Below the pieces are notes generated by a model. It did not search any database and was not told where the DNA came from. It was given only the letters and a program-made list of their open reading frames with translations. Shown here one piece after another: positions 1 through 6,114 of a DNA stretch of 24,055 bases; within the stretch, counting starts at the first letter, position 1; every line of letters begins with the position of its first letter. The stretch is from positions 1 to 24,055 of IMG/VR virus record IMGVR_UViG_3300046006_002273, one strand, 5' to 3'. A program made the translations under genes and the position numbers. Origin of the DNA: a virus.

Positions 1-708
1 GATCTTGGCGTACTTGACCGTCGTGCCGACGATTACGCCGCTGTCGAACAGGGAAAAGACCTGCTTGTCACCGCCGTCGCCGCCCGGAGGCTGATAGACG
101 ATCCCCGGCCCGTCCCCACTGATCTGGCCAGGTGACAGGCTGTTGAGCAGGACGCCCGTGTCGCGGAGAATGTCCACCTGCCGCTGGGCAAGTATCTCCC
201 ATCGCCGCTTCCCGGTCGCATTGGCCAACGCGATCTGGCCACGGAGGCGAAAGTCTGCCTCCTTCCGCTCGGCCTTGATTTGCTCATCTGCTCGCTTACG
301 GGCCTCGCTTGGAGGCATCGACAGCGCGAACCGGGCCGCCAGGCGATCGCGACGTCGCTTCGTGTCCGCGTCAAACTTCTGCCTCGCAGCCTTGGCGGCG
401 TCTTTCTCGGCCTGTAACCTCGCGGCGATATGGGGGATCCGCTTGTCGCCCGGCCCGATCCGCCGGCGTGCGATCGTCTTCGGACTCAGCGGCGCCCACG
501 TCTGCCCGTCTTCGCCCGGCTGCCCCTTGGCCTTACGGATGAAATCCGCCTTGATGTCGGACAGGGCCGCAAATCCGACCGCAGTAAACACGCCGCGCCC
601 GATACCCAGCGTGTCCGGCTCCCGTCCGGTCACCATGCCGACGAGACGACTGGCCAATTGCCGCGCCAGTTGTCGCCCTCCTCGAAAATAGATCGTCGTG
701 TCGGTCAC
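1..708 (-). CDS. Phage virion morphogenesis protein (Mu GpG-like), partial
   Basis: The reading frame is open for 236 codons and runs off the left edge, so the C-terminus is missing. It starts with GTG at 708, which overlaps the TGA stop of the upstream gene (GTGA). The protein has a helical N-terminus, the segment GEDGQTWAPLSP at about residues 66-76, a long Lys/Arg-rich helical stretch at about 95-165, then ILRDTGVLLNSL at about 180-191. The 'DG..W.PLS ... IL.DTG.L..S' pattern is characteristic of the virion morphogenesis/tail-completion family (Mu GpG, P2 GpS), which acts at the head-tail joint. Its place as the last gene after capsid and Gp36-like genes fits that role. The family call rests on motif recognition only. 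Confidence 0.72.
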   Translation of the reverse strand, partial: MTDTTIYFRGGRQLARQLASRLVGMVTGREPDTLGIGRGVFTAVGFAALSDIKADFIRKAKGQPGEDGQTWAPLSPKTIARRRIGPGDKRIPHIAARLQAEKDAAKAARQKFDADTKRRRDRLAARFALSMPPSEARKRADEQIKAERKEADFRLRGQIALANATGKRRWEILAQRQVDILRDTGVLLNSLSPGQISGDGPGIVYQPPGGDGGDKQVFSLFDSGVIVGTTVKYAKI

Positions 709-1229
709 AGGTCAAACCCCGCCGGCTCGATGGTATGATCTTGCGTCAGCGTCGTTGGCGCGTCGCTGCTATTGACTCGCGTCACCCGCGTTTTGCTGGT
801 CGGCCAGCGTCGGTCAACTCGCAGGTTCGAGAAGCTTGGGCGACTGTCGTACCGCAGTTCGACGCCCGGCAGATTCTGGTGTCCGGCTCCGATTCTGACG
901 ATCAACCCGTCCGGCTCCTGGATCAGCCTGTCCCACTGAGCACGGAGCGATTCGGGCGGAGGATTGTTTCGCGTCTCACACAGATAGCACGCCGCGCCAA
1001 CTGCCGCCCACCTGCGCACGAGGTTTACCGTCGCTAGGACCGCGTTTTCGTATCGGTCATGTAGGTACAGCAAAATTTCGTCGCTCGCCCGCTGAATGCA
1101 GTCGTCTACAACTCCGCTGTCCTCGATCCCGTCGCCATCGTGATCCGCAAACGCAACCACGCCGTTGGCGGATAGCACCCGCTCAACTTCGGCTTGCGTA
1201 CACAGAACCGGCAGCGTTTCAACGGTCAC
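705..1229 (-). CDS. Gp36-like head-tail connector protein (DUF1320-type)
   Basis: This 174-residue protein starts with GTG at 1229, preceded by GGGGTGA at good spacing. After a short N-terminus it carries a calcium-loop-like segment DHDGDGIEDSG (about residues 29-39), followed by helices with the pattern 'DDCIQRASDEILLYLHDRY' (about 42-60). An early Asp-rich loop followed by 'A...I..YL..RY' is typical of the Mu Gp36/DUF1320 family, which sits at the capsid-tail junction. The gene lies downstream of the capsid genes and overlaps the GpG-like gene, the same order as in Mu-like head modules. The assignment is by pattern, not by alignment. Confidence 0.6.
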   Translation of the reverse strand: MTVETLPVLCTQAEVERVLSANGVVAFADHDGDGIEDSGVVDDCIQRASDEILLYLHDRYENAVLATVNLVRRWAAVGAACYLCETRNNPPPESLRAQWDRLIQEPDGLIVRIGAGHQNLPGVELRYDSRPSFSNLRVDRRWPTSKTRVTRVNSSDAPTTLTQDHTIEPAGFDL

Positions 1230-1240
1230 GATTCACCCCA

Positions 1241-1279
1241 TAAAACACAAGGGGCCGGCCGGATGAGCCAGCCGGCCCC
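1241..1279 (-). terminator. Intrinsic terminator after the 151-residue structural gene
   Basis: GGGGCCGGC at 1251-1259 pairs perfectly over 9 bp with GCCGGCCCC at 1271-1279, leaving an 11-base loop. Read on the minus strand, the stem is followed by TTGTGTTTTA, an imperfect U-tract. It sits in the 81-base gap between the gene ending at 1311 and the GTG start at 1229, so it could end or attenuate the transcript that carries the capsid genes. Confidence 0.7.
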
Positions 1280-1310
1280 ACGCGAAGCAACCCAGCACGA
1301 AAGGCATGCT

Positions 1311-1766
1311 CTACACGTAAGCGACGTTTCCGCCGGCGTCCAGCGGCTCCCAGGTGACCGTCCACTTGACGGAACCCGCGTTGCTCGCGGCGCAGTCCAG
1401 TTCGATGTCGCCCGGCCCGAGGATGATTCCCCGCTTCTCCATCACGCTATCCGTCTCCAGTGCCCACAGGCCATCGATCATGGCATCGGAAAAATCGCCT
1501 GTGATCGAATACAGCCGTCCCACCGCGTCATCGGCGATGTTTAGGACCGCGCACAAGTCCACGTCGGCGCCGGTCCCGGCCGGATTGAACTTCAACTTCG
1601 TGTTATTGGCCTGATTCTGAATCGCGGTGGTCACCTCGCCGACGATTTCCAGGATTCGGACCTTGCCGCCCGTGATCCGGAACAGCGCCTCGTCGGCTGT
1701 CTGCGGCAGCGTGTCGGTCTGACGTTCCACGCTTTGCGGAACGCGTCTTGTCCAGGGCGTACCCAT
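1311..1766 (-). CDS. Conserved phage structural protein, function unknown
   Basis: The protein has 151 residues if translation starts at ATG 1766, which has GAGGAC about 8 bases upstream; a TTG 21 bases earlier is a less likely start. The sequence is mostly beta-type with the segments ALFRITGGKVRI, EIVGEVTTAIQ, VDLCAVLNI and SAMID-like helices, ending in KWTVTWEPLDAGGNVAYV. It resembles a protein often found just after the capsid gene in environmental phages, but I know no defined function. Its place between the major capsid protein and the Gp36-like connector suggests a virion or neck component. A strong terminator follows. Confidence 0.75.
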   Translation of the reverse strand: MGTPWTRRVPQSVERQTDTLPQTADEALFRITGGKVRILEIVGEVTTAIQNQANNTKLKFNPAGTGADVDLCAVLNIADDAVGRLYSITGDFSDAMIDGLWALETDSVMEKRGIILGPGDIELDCAASNAGSVKWTVTWEPLDAGGNVAYV

Positions 1767-1814
1767 GTTTCGAGTCCTCGCTTTCAAAATGCGGCGTCGG
1801 CCGCGTCAAGTGTC

Positions 1815-2984
1815 CTAGAACCCGGCGACCGTCGCAATGCAGATGCTGTACGGGTCGTGATTGACCGGCAGTGCGTTGTCCAAGACGTAAATCTCGGTGG
1901 CCGTCGGATTGGCCGTCTTCTTACTCCAGCTGCTCAGGCCGACACGGACCGTCTCCGGTCCCCCGTCATACTCGGCGATCGGTTCCGAGCCCTGATACAG
2001 CGTGTAGTTGTCGCTGCGGGCCTTCGGGTCGCCCATCATGACCACCATGCCGTCGGCCCAGTGCTTCGTATGGACGTAGGTGTCCGTCGTGGCGCTCCAC
2101 AGTTCCAATCCCTCGTCCGAAATATGGAACGTCACGCCCGGCAGGGCATTGAACCGGCCGATGTACTCGTGCATCGGGCTGCCGTCCGGCCGCTTGCCGG
2201 CTTCCCTCGCGAAGTTCTCGAACGGCGGGTTGGCGATACCTGCCATCGCGGCCAGGTAATCGTTGGTGATCAGGTACTGCCACGTCACTGAATTCAGGTG
2301 AACATCGGTCACGGGACCAACGCCCAGGACGGCGCGGGCCTGATTGATCTTGGCGATGTGCAAGGGGATGTTGGCGCCGGCATTCGACCAAGGCACGTCG
2401 ATGATTGTCCCCAGGATCGTCCCGCCGGACCGATCCAGCATCAGCAGCTGATTCTTGTTGCCCGCCGGCACTCGGCAGTTCATCTGGAACAGAGCCGAGC
2501 CGCTGGTGTAGTTGACGAACCAGTCGTCCCCTTCCTGGTGCACGTACAGCTGATCCCGCAACATGCCCACGGTCATGGCAATACGCCAGTTTGCGGCCTT
2601 CTGACTCAGGACGCCCGTCTGCCTGGTGATCATGTCCTTCCCTGCCTCGTCCCGCATCGCCGGATCGTCGATGCGTCCGAGGTTGTGGTAGAACTCGGCC
2701 AGCAGGCTCACGCTGTCGTGCATCCGTGGGTAGACGAACGGGATCTGCTTCATCGGCTGCTTGCTGCTGCGCGCCGCCGGTGTGCCAGGCGCCCGCCCCT
2801 TGCCGACCTTCCGCGAATCGTCGAAGACGTGGAAGGCGCCTTCGCGACCGTGCCCCATGTACTTCTCGTTCGAGCCGCCCGGTTGGAATCCCATAAAGTT
2901 CAAGATCGGGTCGGCGCTCGCCACCACTTGCCGAACGACCTGCGTCAGCACTTGCGGGCGGAGGATGTCAAGATAGCTGGCCAT
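1815..2984 (-). CDS. Major capsid protein (lambda gpE-like family)
   Basis: The protein has 389 residues from ATG 2984 (first residues MASYLDILRPQV). The upstream Shine-Dalgarno is weak (GAGAGAGAC). The sequence looks like an HK97-fold capsid protein of the lambda gpE branch: an N-terminal helix (VLTQVVRQVV), a central mixed alpha/beta part, and a late stretch with WADGMVVMMGDP followed by a C-terminal beta segment ending ICIATVAGF. Its size and its place directly after a decoration protein and a head protease/scaffold gene match the lambda-type order. The call rests mainly on context plus these features. The gene has an unusually long, structured leader (3037-3084). Confidence 0.82.
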   Translation of the reverse strand: MASYLDILRPQVLTQVVRQVVASADPILNFMGFQPGGSNEKYMGHGREGAFHVFDDSRKVGKGRAPGTPAARSSKQPMKQIPFVYPRMHDSVSLLAEFYHNLGRIDDPAMRDEAGKDMITRQTGVLSQKAANWRIAMTVGMLRDQLYVHQEGDDWFVNYTSGSALFQMNCRVPAGNKNQLLMLDRSGGTILGTIIDVPWSNAGANIPLHIAKINQARAVLGVGPVTDVHLNSVTWQYLITNDYLAAMAGIANPPFENFAREAGKRPDGSPMHEYIGRFNALPGVTFHISDEGLELWSATTDTYVHTKHWADGMVVMMGDPKARSDNYTLYQGSEPIAEYDGGPETVRVGLSSWSKKTANPTATEIYVLDNALPVNHDPYSICIATVAGF

Positions 2985-3036
2985 GTGTCGTGTCTCTCTC
3001 GCGCCGTCCCCAGGCGAAAGCCCCATCGTGTTTGGA

Positions 3037-3084
3037 CGCGGCTACTCGCCGGGGAGCGAGCTTTCGGGAGCTACCCTAGCCGCG
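3037..3084 (-). promoter_or_regulatory. Structured RNA element in the major capsid gene leader
   Basis: CGCGGCTA (3037-3044) and TAGCCGCG (3077-3084) form a perfect 8-bp outer helix. Inside are two further small stems: CTCGC/GCGAG with a 6-base loop, and AGCT/AGCT with a 6-base loop, which share two bases and so may be alternatives or form a three-way junction. No U-tract follows on the minus strand, so a classical terminator is unlikely. The element lies about 50 bases upstream of the capsid start and just after the decoration gene stop. Confidence 0.5.
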
Positions 3085-3102
3085 GTATTCGTTCAATGTC
3101 TG

Positions 3103-3951
3103 TTAGGTTCCGAGCCCGAACGGCAGCGTGTTAACGCCCGTTCCGATCGGCACGTTTGGCAACGTCAGCAGCCACAAAGGCGTTCCGTTGACGTAGATCG
3201 ATTCGACATGCACCATCGCGCCGATGTGGTTGCCGGCCGTCGTGAACGTGATCGAATCGGCGGCCAGGTCGTTACCAACGATGACGTTGTCGCCTTCCGC
3301 ACTCGTGACGATGAATTCCTCGTCTCCCTCGCGCAGCAGGTCGAACGACAGGCCAGGGACGATCGTCGGCAGGGTCACGGTCACCGAGGCAGCGTTCGAA
3401 TAAATCAGCAGCGAGCCGTTTTCGGCGGCGGTCACCGCGTCCGTCACCCCCGTTACGCGGGAAATTCGCTGGTTCAGGCCCGACAGGTAGTTGCCCGGAT
3501 CGTCGTCCAGGACAAACCCCGCCTTGGCCAGCATGCGACGAGCCAGGTACTCGTCGGTGTCCCCGACCAGCGCGGTTCCTTCGATCAGCAACTTGCGGGC
3601 CTTCAGCGGAGCACGGGCCACTAGCAGGCGGAATACGCGGTCCTGGTCCGTGGCGTCGAAGTCCTGCGCTCGCAACTCGGTATCGAGCACGCCCCACAGG
3701 TTTTCGCTGCCGTCAGTCCCGTCCGGATTCCACTCCTTGAACTCGCCGCTGCTGGTCACCTTGCCCATCAGTAGCCCCGGCCGCAAGACCGTCGTCGGCG
3801 TGTTGCCGGCGTCACGGGCCGCCCCGGAAATTACCGCCGACGTCCACAGGGCCGCACTGCGGGCCTGATCAGCGCCCCAAAGGATTTCGGTTTCGGCCAC
3901 GGTACGGTCCGCACCAATACCCGGCGTTGCCCATCCGCCCATTTTGCTCAT
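3103..3951 (-). CDS. Head decoration protein (lambda gpD-like) with C-terminal extension
   Basis: This 282-residue protein starts at ATG 3951 with AGGTGA upstream. The N-terminal half holds TVLRPGLLMGKVTSSGEF and, further on, LWGVL, the pattern of gpD-type decoration proteins that bind capsid three-fold sites and stabilise the head. A helical middle (about residues 110-165) is followed by a beta-rich C-terminal part from about residue 175, with SVTVTLPTIVPGLSFDLL and late glycine-rich strands. The family is usually near 110-130 residues, so more than half of this protein is extra. That C-terminal part resembles modules seen at the ends of tail fibres. The gene is flanked by the protease/scaffold and capsid genes, as expected. 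Confidence 0.75.
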   Translation of the reverse strand: MSKMGGWATPGIGADRTVAETEILWGADQARSAALWTSAVISGAARDAGNTPTTVLRPGLLMGKVTSSGEFKEWNPDGTDGSENLWGVLDTELRAQDFDATDQDRVFRLLVARAPLKARKLLIEGTALVGDTDEYLARRMLAKAGFVLDDDPGNYLSGLNQRISRVTGVTDAVTAAENGSLLIYSNAASVTVTLPTIVPGLSFDLLREGDEEFIVTSAEGDNVIVGNDLAADSITFTTAGNHIGAMVHVESIYVNGTPLWLLTLPNVPIGTGVNTLPFGLGT

Positions 3952-3994
3952 CGTGTCACCTGCTCAAAAAATGTGGTGTTGTTTCGACCGTCCG

Positions 3995-4660
3995 TTAGCT
4001 CTTGCGACCAAGCGCCCAATCGGCGGTGGCCTTGATTTCGTCCGGCGTCATTTCTCCTCGCATGGCAGCGGGCGGATCAATGACCGTCGCGCTTGCCAGG
4101 CTGAGCCGCTGCGTCGGGCTCCAGAACGTCCCGGCGGGGATCGCCTCACGGGACTCAATCCACTTCTCCAGATCCGACGGAGACGGCTTACCGCTGGCGT
4201 CCAGGCTCAGGCGGACTGCCGTACTCTGGCCGTCTAGGGTCTTGATTTCCGCCGGCGTCGCCCGGCCGGATTCCGCCAGCGTCTTCAGACGACTGGCGAG
4301 CGATGCCCGATACTGGCCTTCGGCCCAGGACAGCGCCGCACGGGCCTGCAGGCTCATGGTGGCGATGGCGGGGTCTTCAATCTTGGTATCCGCGGGCGGG
4401 GCCTGCGCGTCGTCGTTCGGCCCCTTGCCTTGGTGCGCGGCGGCCGTCAGCAGCGCGGAATGCAGCCGCTCCAGCAGGTTGCTCCCGTTGGTCCCGTCCG
4501 GCAGCACGATATTGAACGTGCGTAGCCCTTCGAGAATGTCGTCAACCGTGCTCGCGTTCTCGGGCGGCGGGGGCGGCTCGGCGGGAGTGTCTTCGGCGGG
4601 CTCGGCGTCTTCCGGCGTCTCGGGCGTCTCTTCGTCGTCGGGCTTCTTGTCGTCGTCCAT
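3995..4660 (-). CDS. Nested in-frame scaffold protein start (predicted)
   Basis: Within the protease gene, Met178 (ATG 4658-4660) is preceded by GGAGGAA with a spacing of about 5 bases, a better ribosome binding site than the one for the full-length protein. Starting there would give a 221-residue protein made only of the acidic linker and the helical scaffold part. Lambda C/Nu3 and Mu I/Z use the same arrangement to make a separate scaffold in excess over the protease. The ribosome site and the domain boundary are seen directly; expression of the short form is inferred. Confidence 0.6.
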   Translation of the reverse strand: MDDDKKPDDEETPETPEDAEPAEDTPAEPPPPPENASTVDDILEGLRTFNIVLPDGTNGSNLLERLHSALLTAAAHQGKGPNDDAQAPPADTKIEDPAIATMSLQARAALSWAEGQYRASLASRLKTLAESGRATPAEIKTLDGQSTAVRLSLDASGKPSPSDLEKWIESREAIPAGTFWSPTQRLSLASATVIDPPAAMRGEMTPDEIKATADWALGRKS

Positions 4661-5191
4661 CGGTTCCTCCGAGAGTCGGTAAGGTTTCGCGTTCAGGCTC
4701 ATCCGCAAAGCGCAGGCGATTGTCTGCGATTCGACTGGCACGAATGGCGTCTGGGAGTGGTCCACCGGGTGATTGACCATGTCAACGTGGGTGATTGCGT
4801 CCCGGTAGCAGTTTCCGGCGCCGTCCCGCCACTCGGGGAAGAGTACCGGCGACACGTAGACCGTGTTCAGTTCGGCGGCTTCAGCGGCCTTGGGCGCCCG
4901 GATGTCAAGCGTGATCTCCGCCGCGTCCCCCGCGTCGTTGACACGGAAGTCGGCCAGGTGCCCGATGGTGGACTTAGCCGACCGGCGGCGGTGGTAGACA
5001 TCCATCGTCAGCGGCTGCAGTGCCTCGGCCGTGTCGGCGTGGTCCCAGTCGATCGGAACGACCTGCTTCGCCCGCGTCATGCGGCCAAATTGTAGCTCCC
5101 AATTCCGCAACCGATCGGTTGTCACCTCGACCTTGCCGTCTGGGCTGTGATAGGTGCCAGTTTTCAGAATTGCCTTGCGGAATTTGGCCAT
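3995..5191 (-). CDS. Head maturation protease fused to scaffold (Mu gpI-like)
   Basis: The protein has 398 residues from ATG 5191; SD is weak (GGGG). The N-terminal part resembles Mu I-type prohead proteases: FRKAILKTGTY, VVPIDWDHAD (about residues 44-53), GHLADFRV, VYVSPVLFPEW (about 111-121) and VDMVNHP. His51 and Ser114 are plausible members of the catalytic pair, though this is inferred from family logic. From residue 178 comes an extremely acidic, proline-rich linker and then a helical C-terminal region typical of scaffolds, including a long helix near residues 290-330. The protease would cleave scaffold and capsid inside the prohead. The gene is divergent from the lone rightward gene at 5292. 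Confidence 0.78.
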   Translation of the reverse strand: MAKFRKAILKTGTYHSPDGKVEVTTDRLRNWELQFGRMTRAKQVVPIDWDHADTAEALQPLTMDVYHRRRSAKSTIGHLADFRVNDAGDAAEITLDIRAPKAAEAAELNTVYVSPVLFPEWRDGAGNCYRDAITHVDMVNHPVDHSQTPFVPVESQTIACALRMSLNAKPYRLSEEPMDDDKKPDDEETPETPEDAEPAEDTPAEPPPPPENASTVDDILEGLRTFNIVLPDGTNGSNLLERLHSALLTAAAHQGKGPNDDAQAPPADTKIEDPAIATMSLQARAALSWAEGQYRASLASRLKTLAESGRATPAEIKTLDGQSTAVRLSLDASGKPSPSDLEKWIESREAIPAGTFWSPTQRLSLASATVIDPPAAMRGEMTPDEIKATADWALGRKS

Positions 5192-5291
5192 GCCCCAACG
5201 ATACGGCGAACTTGACTTTTGCCGCAACGCGCGCCAGACTGAATGCGGTAGCAATGGAAGAAACGGCACGAATGGCACGAAAGGGCTTGCG
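5192..5291. promoter_or_regulatory. Divergent intergenic region between protease/scaffold and moron gene
   Basis: This 100-base gap separates the minus-strand protease start from the plus-strand start at 5292, so it should carry a promoter at least for the rightward gene. TTGACT at 5212-5217 could be a -35 element for the plus strand, but no convincing -10 follows at 17 bases. AAAGGG lies 6 bases upstream of the ATG at 5292. I see no clear operator. Confidence 0.4.
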
Positions 5292-5702
5292 ATGTTCTGG
5301 CGAAATCTCCCCTGGATGCTGGCGGTAGGACTGGTGGCGACGATCGTCTACGGCTGCGCAGCGGGCGTCGACGGCGCGGAGCCGAAAGAAAAGCTGGTCG
5401 TTGAATTCCGTTCAACCGGCGTCGGCCGGACCGCGGAGTTCACCGTCCAAGACGATTGGCGGCTGGAACTGGACGCGAAAGACGGCGCCCGCAGTGTCGG
5501 GCGTGACCTGCTCGTTGTCGATGCGAAGCTTCCGCCGGGCAGCCTGAAAAATCCTCGCTGGATTATCGGCAAGCCGGACTCACACGTGTCGGTCAACATG
5601 GACCGTGGCGGAACGTACTCAATCCGCGTCTTGTACGGGCAGGAAGACCACCGCGGGATCTGGCGGATCCGGATCTGGCAGGGCTCGGGCGAAATCGACT
5701 AG
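5292..5702 (+). CDS. Secreted or membrane-anchored protein, moron-like
   Basis: This is the only convincing plus-strand gene. ATG 5292 has AAAGGG 6 bases upstream and gives 136 residues. The N-terminus is a signal sequence: MFWRNLPWML, then hydrophobic residues to about 20 (VGLVATIVYGC). The Cys21 context (VYGC) is a poor lipobox, so cleavage as a normal secreted protein or retention by the N-terminal segment are both possible. The rest is beta-rich, ending GGTYSIRVLYGQ and WRIRIWQGS. Reverse orientation inside a head module, its own apparent promoter region and export signal are typical of morons, such as lysogenic conversion or superinfection exclusion genes. No family is recognised. Its stop codon overlaps the stop of the convergent helix-turn-helix gene (CTAG 5699-5702). 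Confidence 0.75.
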   Translation: MFWRNLPWMLAVGLVATIVYGCAAGVDGAEPKEKLVVEFRSTGVGRTAEFTVQDDWRLELDAKDGARSVGRDLLVVDAKLPPGSLKNPRWIIGKPDSHVSVNMDRGGTYSIRVLYGQEDHRGIWRIRIWQGSGEID

Positions 5703-5890
5703 CCCGGCAGTTGTACGTCGCTCTGGCGGATGACCGGCCGGCCAGACGGCAGCCAGACGGCGACGAGAAGCCCCTGCCGAACCCACCTGCTCACCGTGGA
5801 CTCGGAGACACCCAAGAGCCTCGCGACCTCCGCCGGCTTCAAAAGCGGATCGTCTTGGCGTCGCTGCTGGGCTTCGCGGGTACGCTTCAC
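5699..5890 (-). CDS. Small helix-turn-helix DNA-binding protein (MerR/excisionase-like)
   Basis: The protein has 63 residues from GTG 5890, whose GTGA overlaps the TGA of the preceding gene. The segment LLKPAEVARLLGVSESTVSRWVRQG (about residues 17-41) is a clear winged-helix/HTH_17-type motif: AEVARLLGVS as the first helix pair, STVSRWV as recognition helix. This is followed by GRPVIRQSDVQ, where excisionases often have a basic wing. Such proteins act as excisionases, recombination directionality factors or local regulators. Directly after the large terminase gene it might regulate the convergent moron or act in packaging; both ideas are inference. Confidence 0.75.
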   Translation of the reverse strand: MKRTREAQQRRQDDPLLKPAEVARLLGVSESTVSRWVRQGLLVAVWLPSGRPVIRQSDVQLPG

Positions 5891-6114
5891 TGGTTCGCCT
5901 CCGCGGCCGCACGGATTTCGTCCAGGACGTAGCCGATGGCGACCTTCCGCAGCATCCCCGGCGCGTTGTCGCTCGGGATTTCTTTGGCCCCGGCCTTTCG
6001 CCACGCATGCGAGATGCCCAACATGGCCGCTTGCCTCGCGCGGTGGACGGTCAGCATCGGCTCGGGGGCCTGCTCGAGTTGCCGGTCTTGCTCGGGTTGC
6101 TTCTGCTTGCTCAT
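5887..6114 (-). CDS. Small protein downstream of the large terminase, unknown
   Basis: This 75-residue protein starts at ATG 6114, in ATGA overlap with the terminase stop. The N-terminus is Gln/Glu/Pro-rich and polar (MSKQKQPEQD...), followed by helical segments LTVHRARQAAMLGISHAWRK and LRKVAIGYVLDEIRAA. No family is recognised. Coupling to the terminase and to the following helix-turn-helix gene suggests production with the packaging genes. Confidence 0.65.
   Translation of the reverse strand: MSKQKQPEQDRQLEQAPEPMLTVHRARQAAMLGISHAWRKAGAKEIPSDNAPGMLRKVAIGYVLDEIRAAAEANQ

Noticed and set aside
143-738. Plus-strand open frames at the left edge
   Set aside because: They oppose a continuous minus-strand frame with virion morphogenesis motifs starting at GTG 708.
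1734-3134. Two plus-strand open frames of 185 and 278 codons
   Set aside because: They are antisense to the major capsid protein gene and show no motif or ribosome site.
5212-5240. A full sigma-70 promoter for the rightward gene
   Set aside because: TTGACT is acceptable as a -35 but the sequence 17 bases later is a poor -10, so only the region, not a promoter, is annotated.
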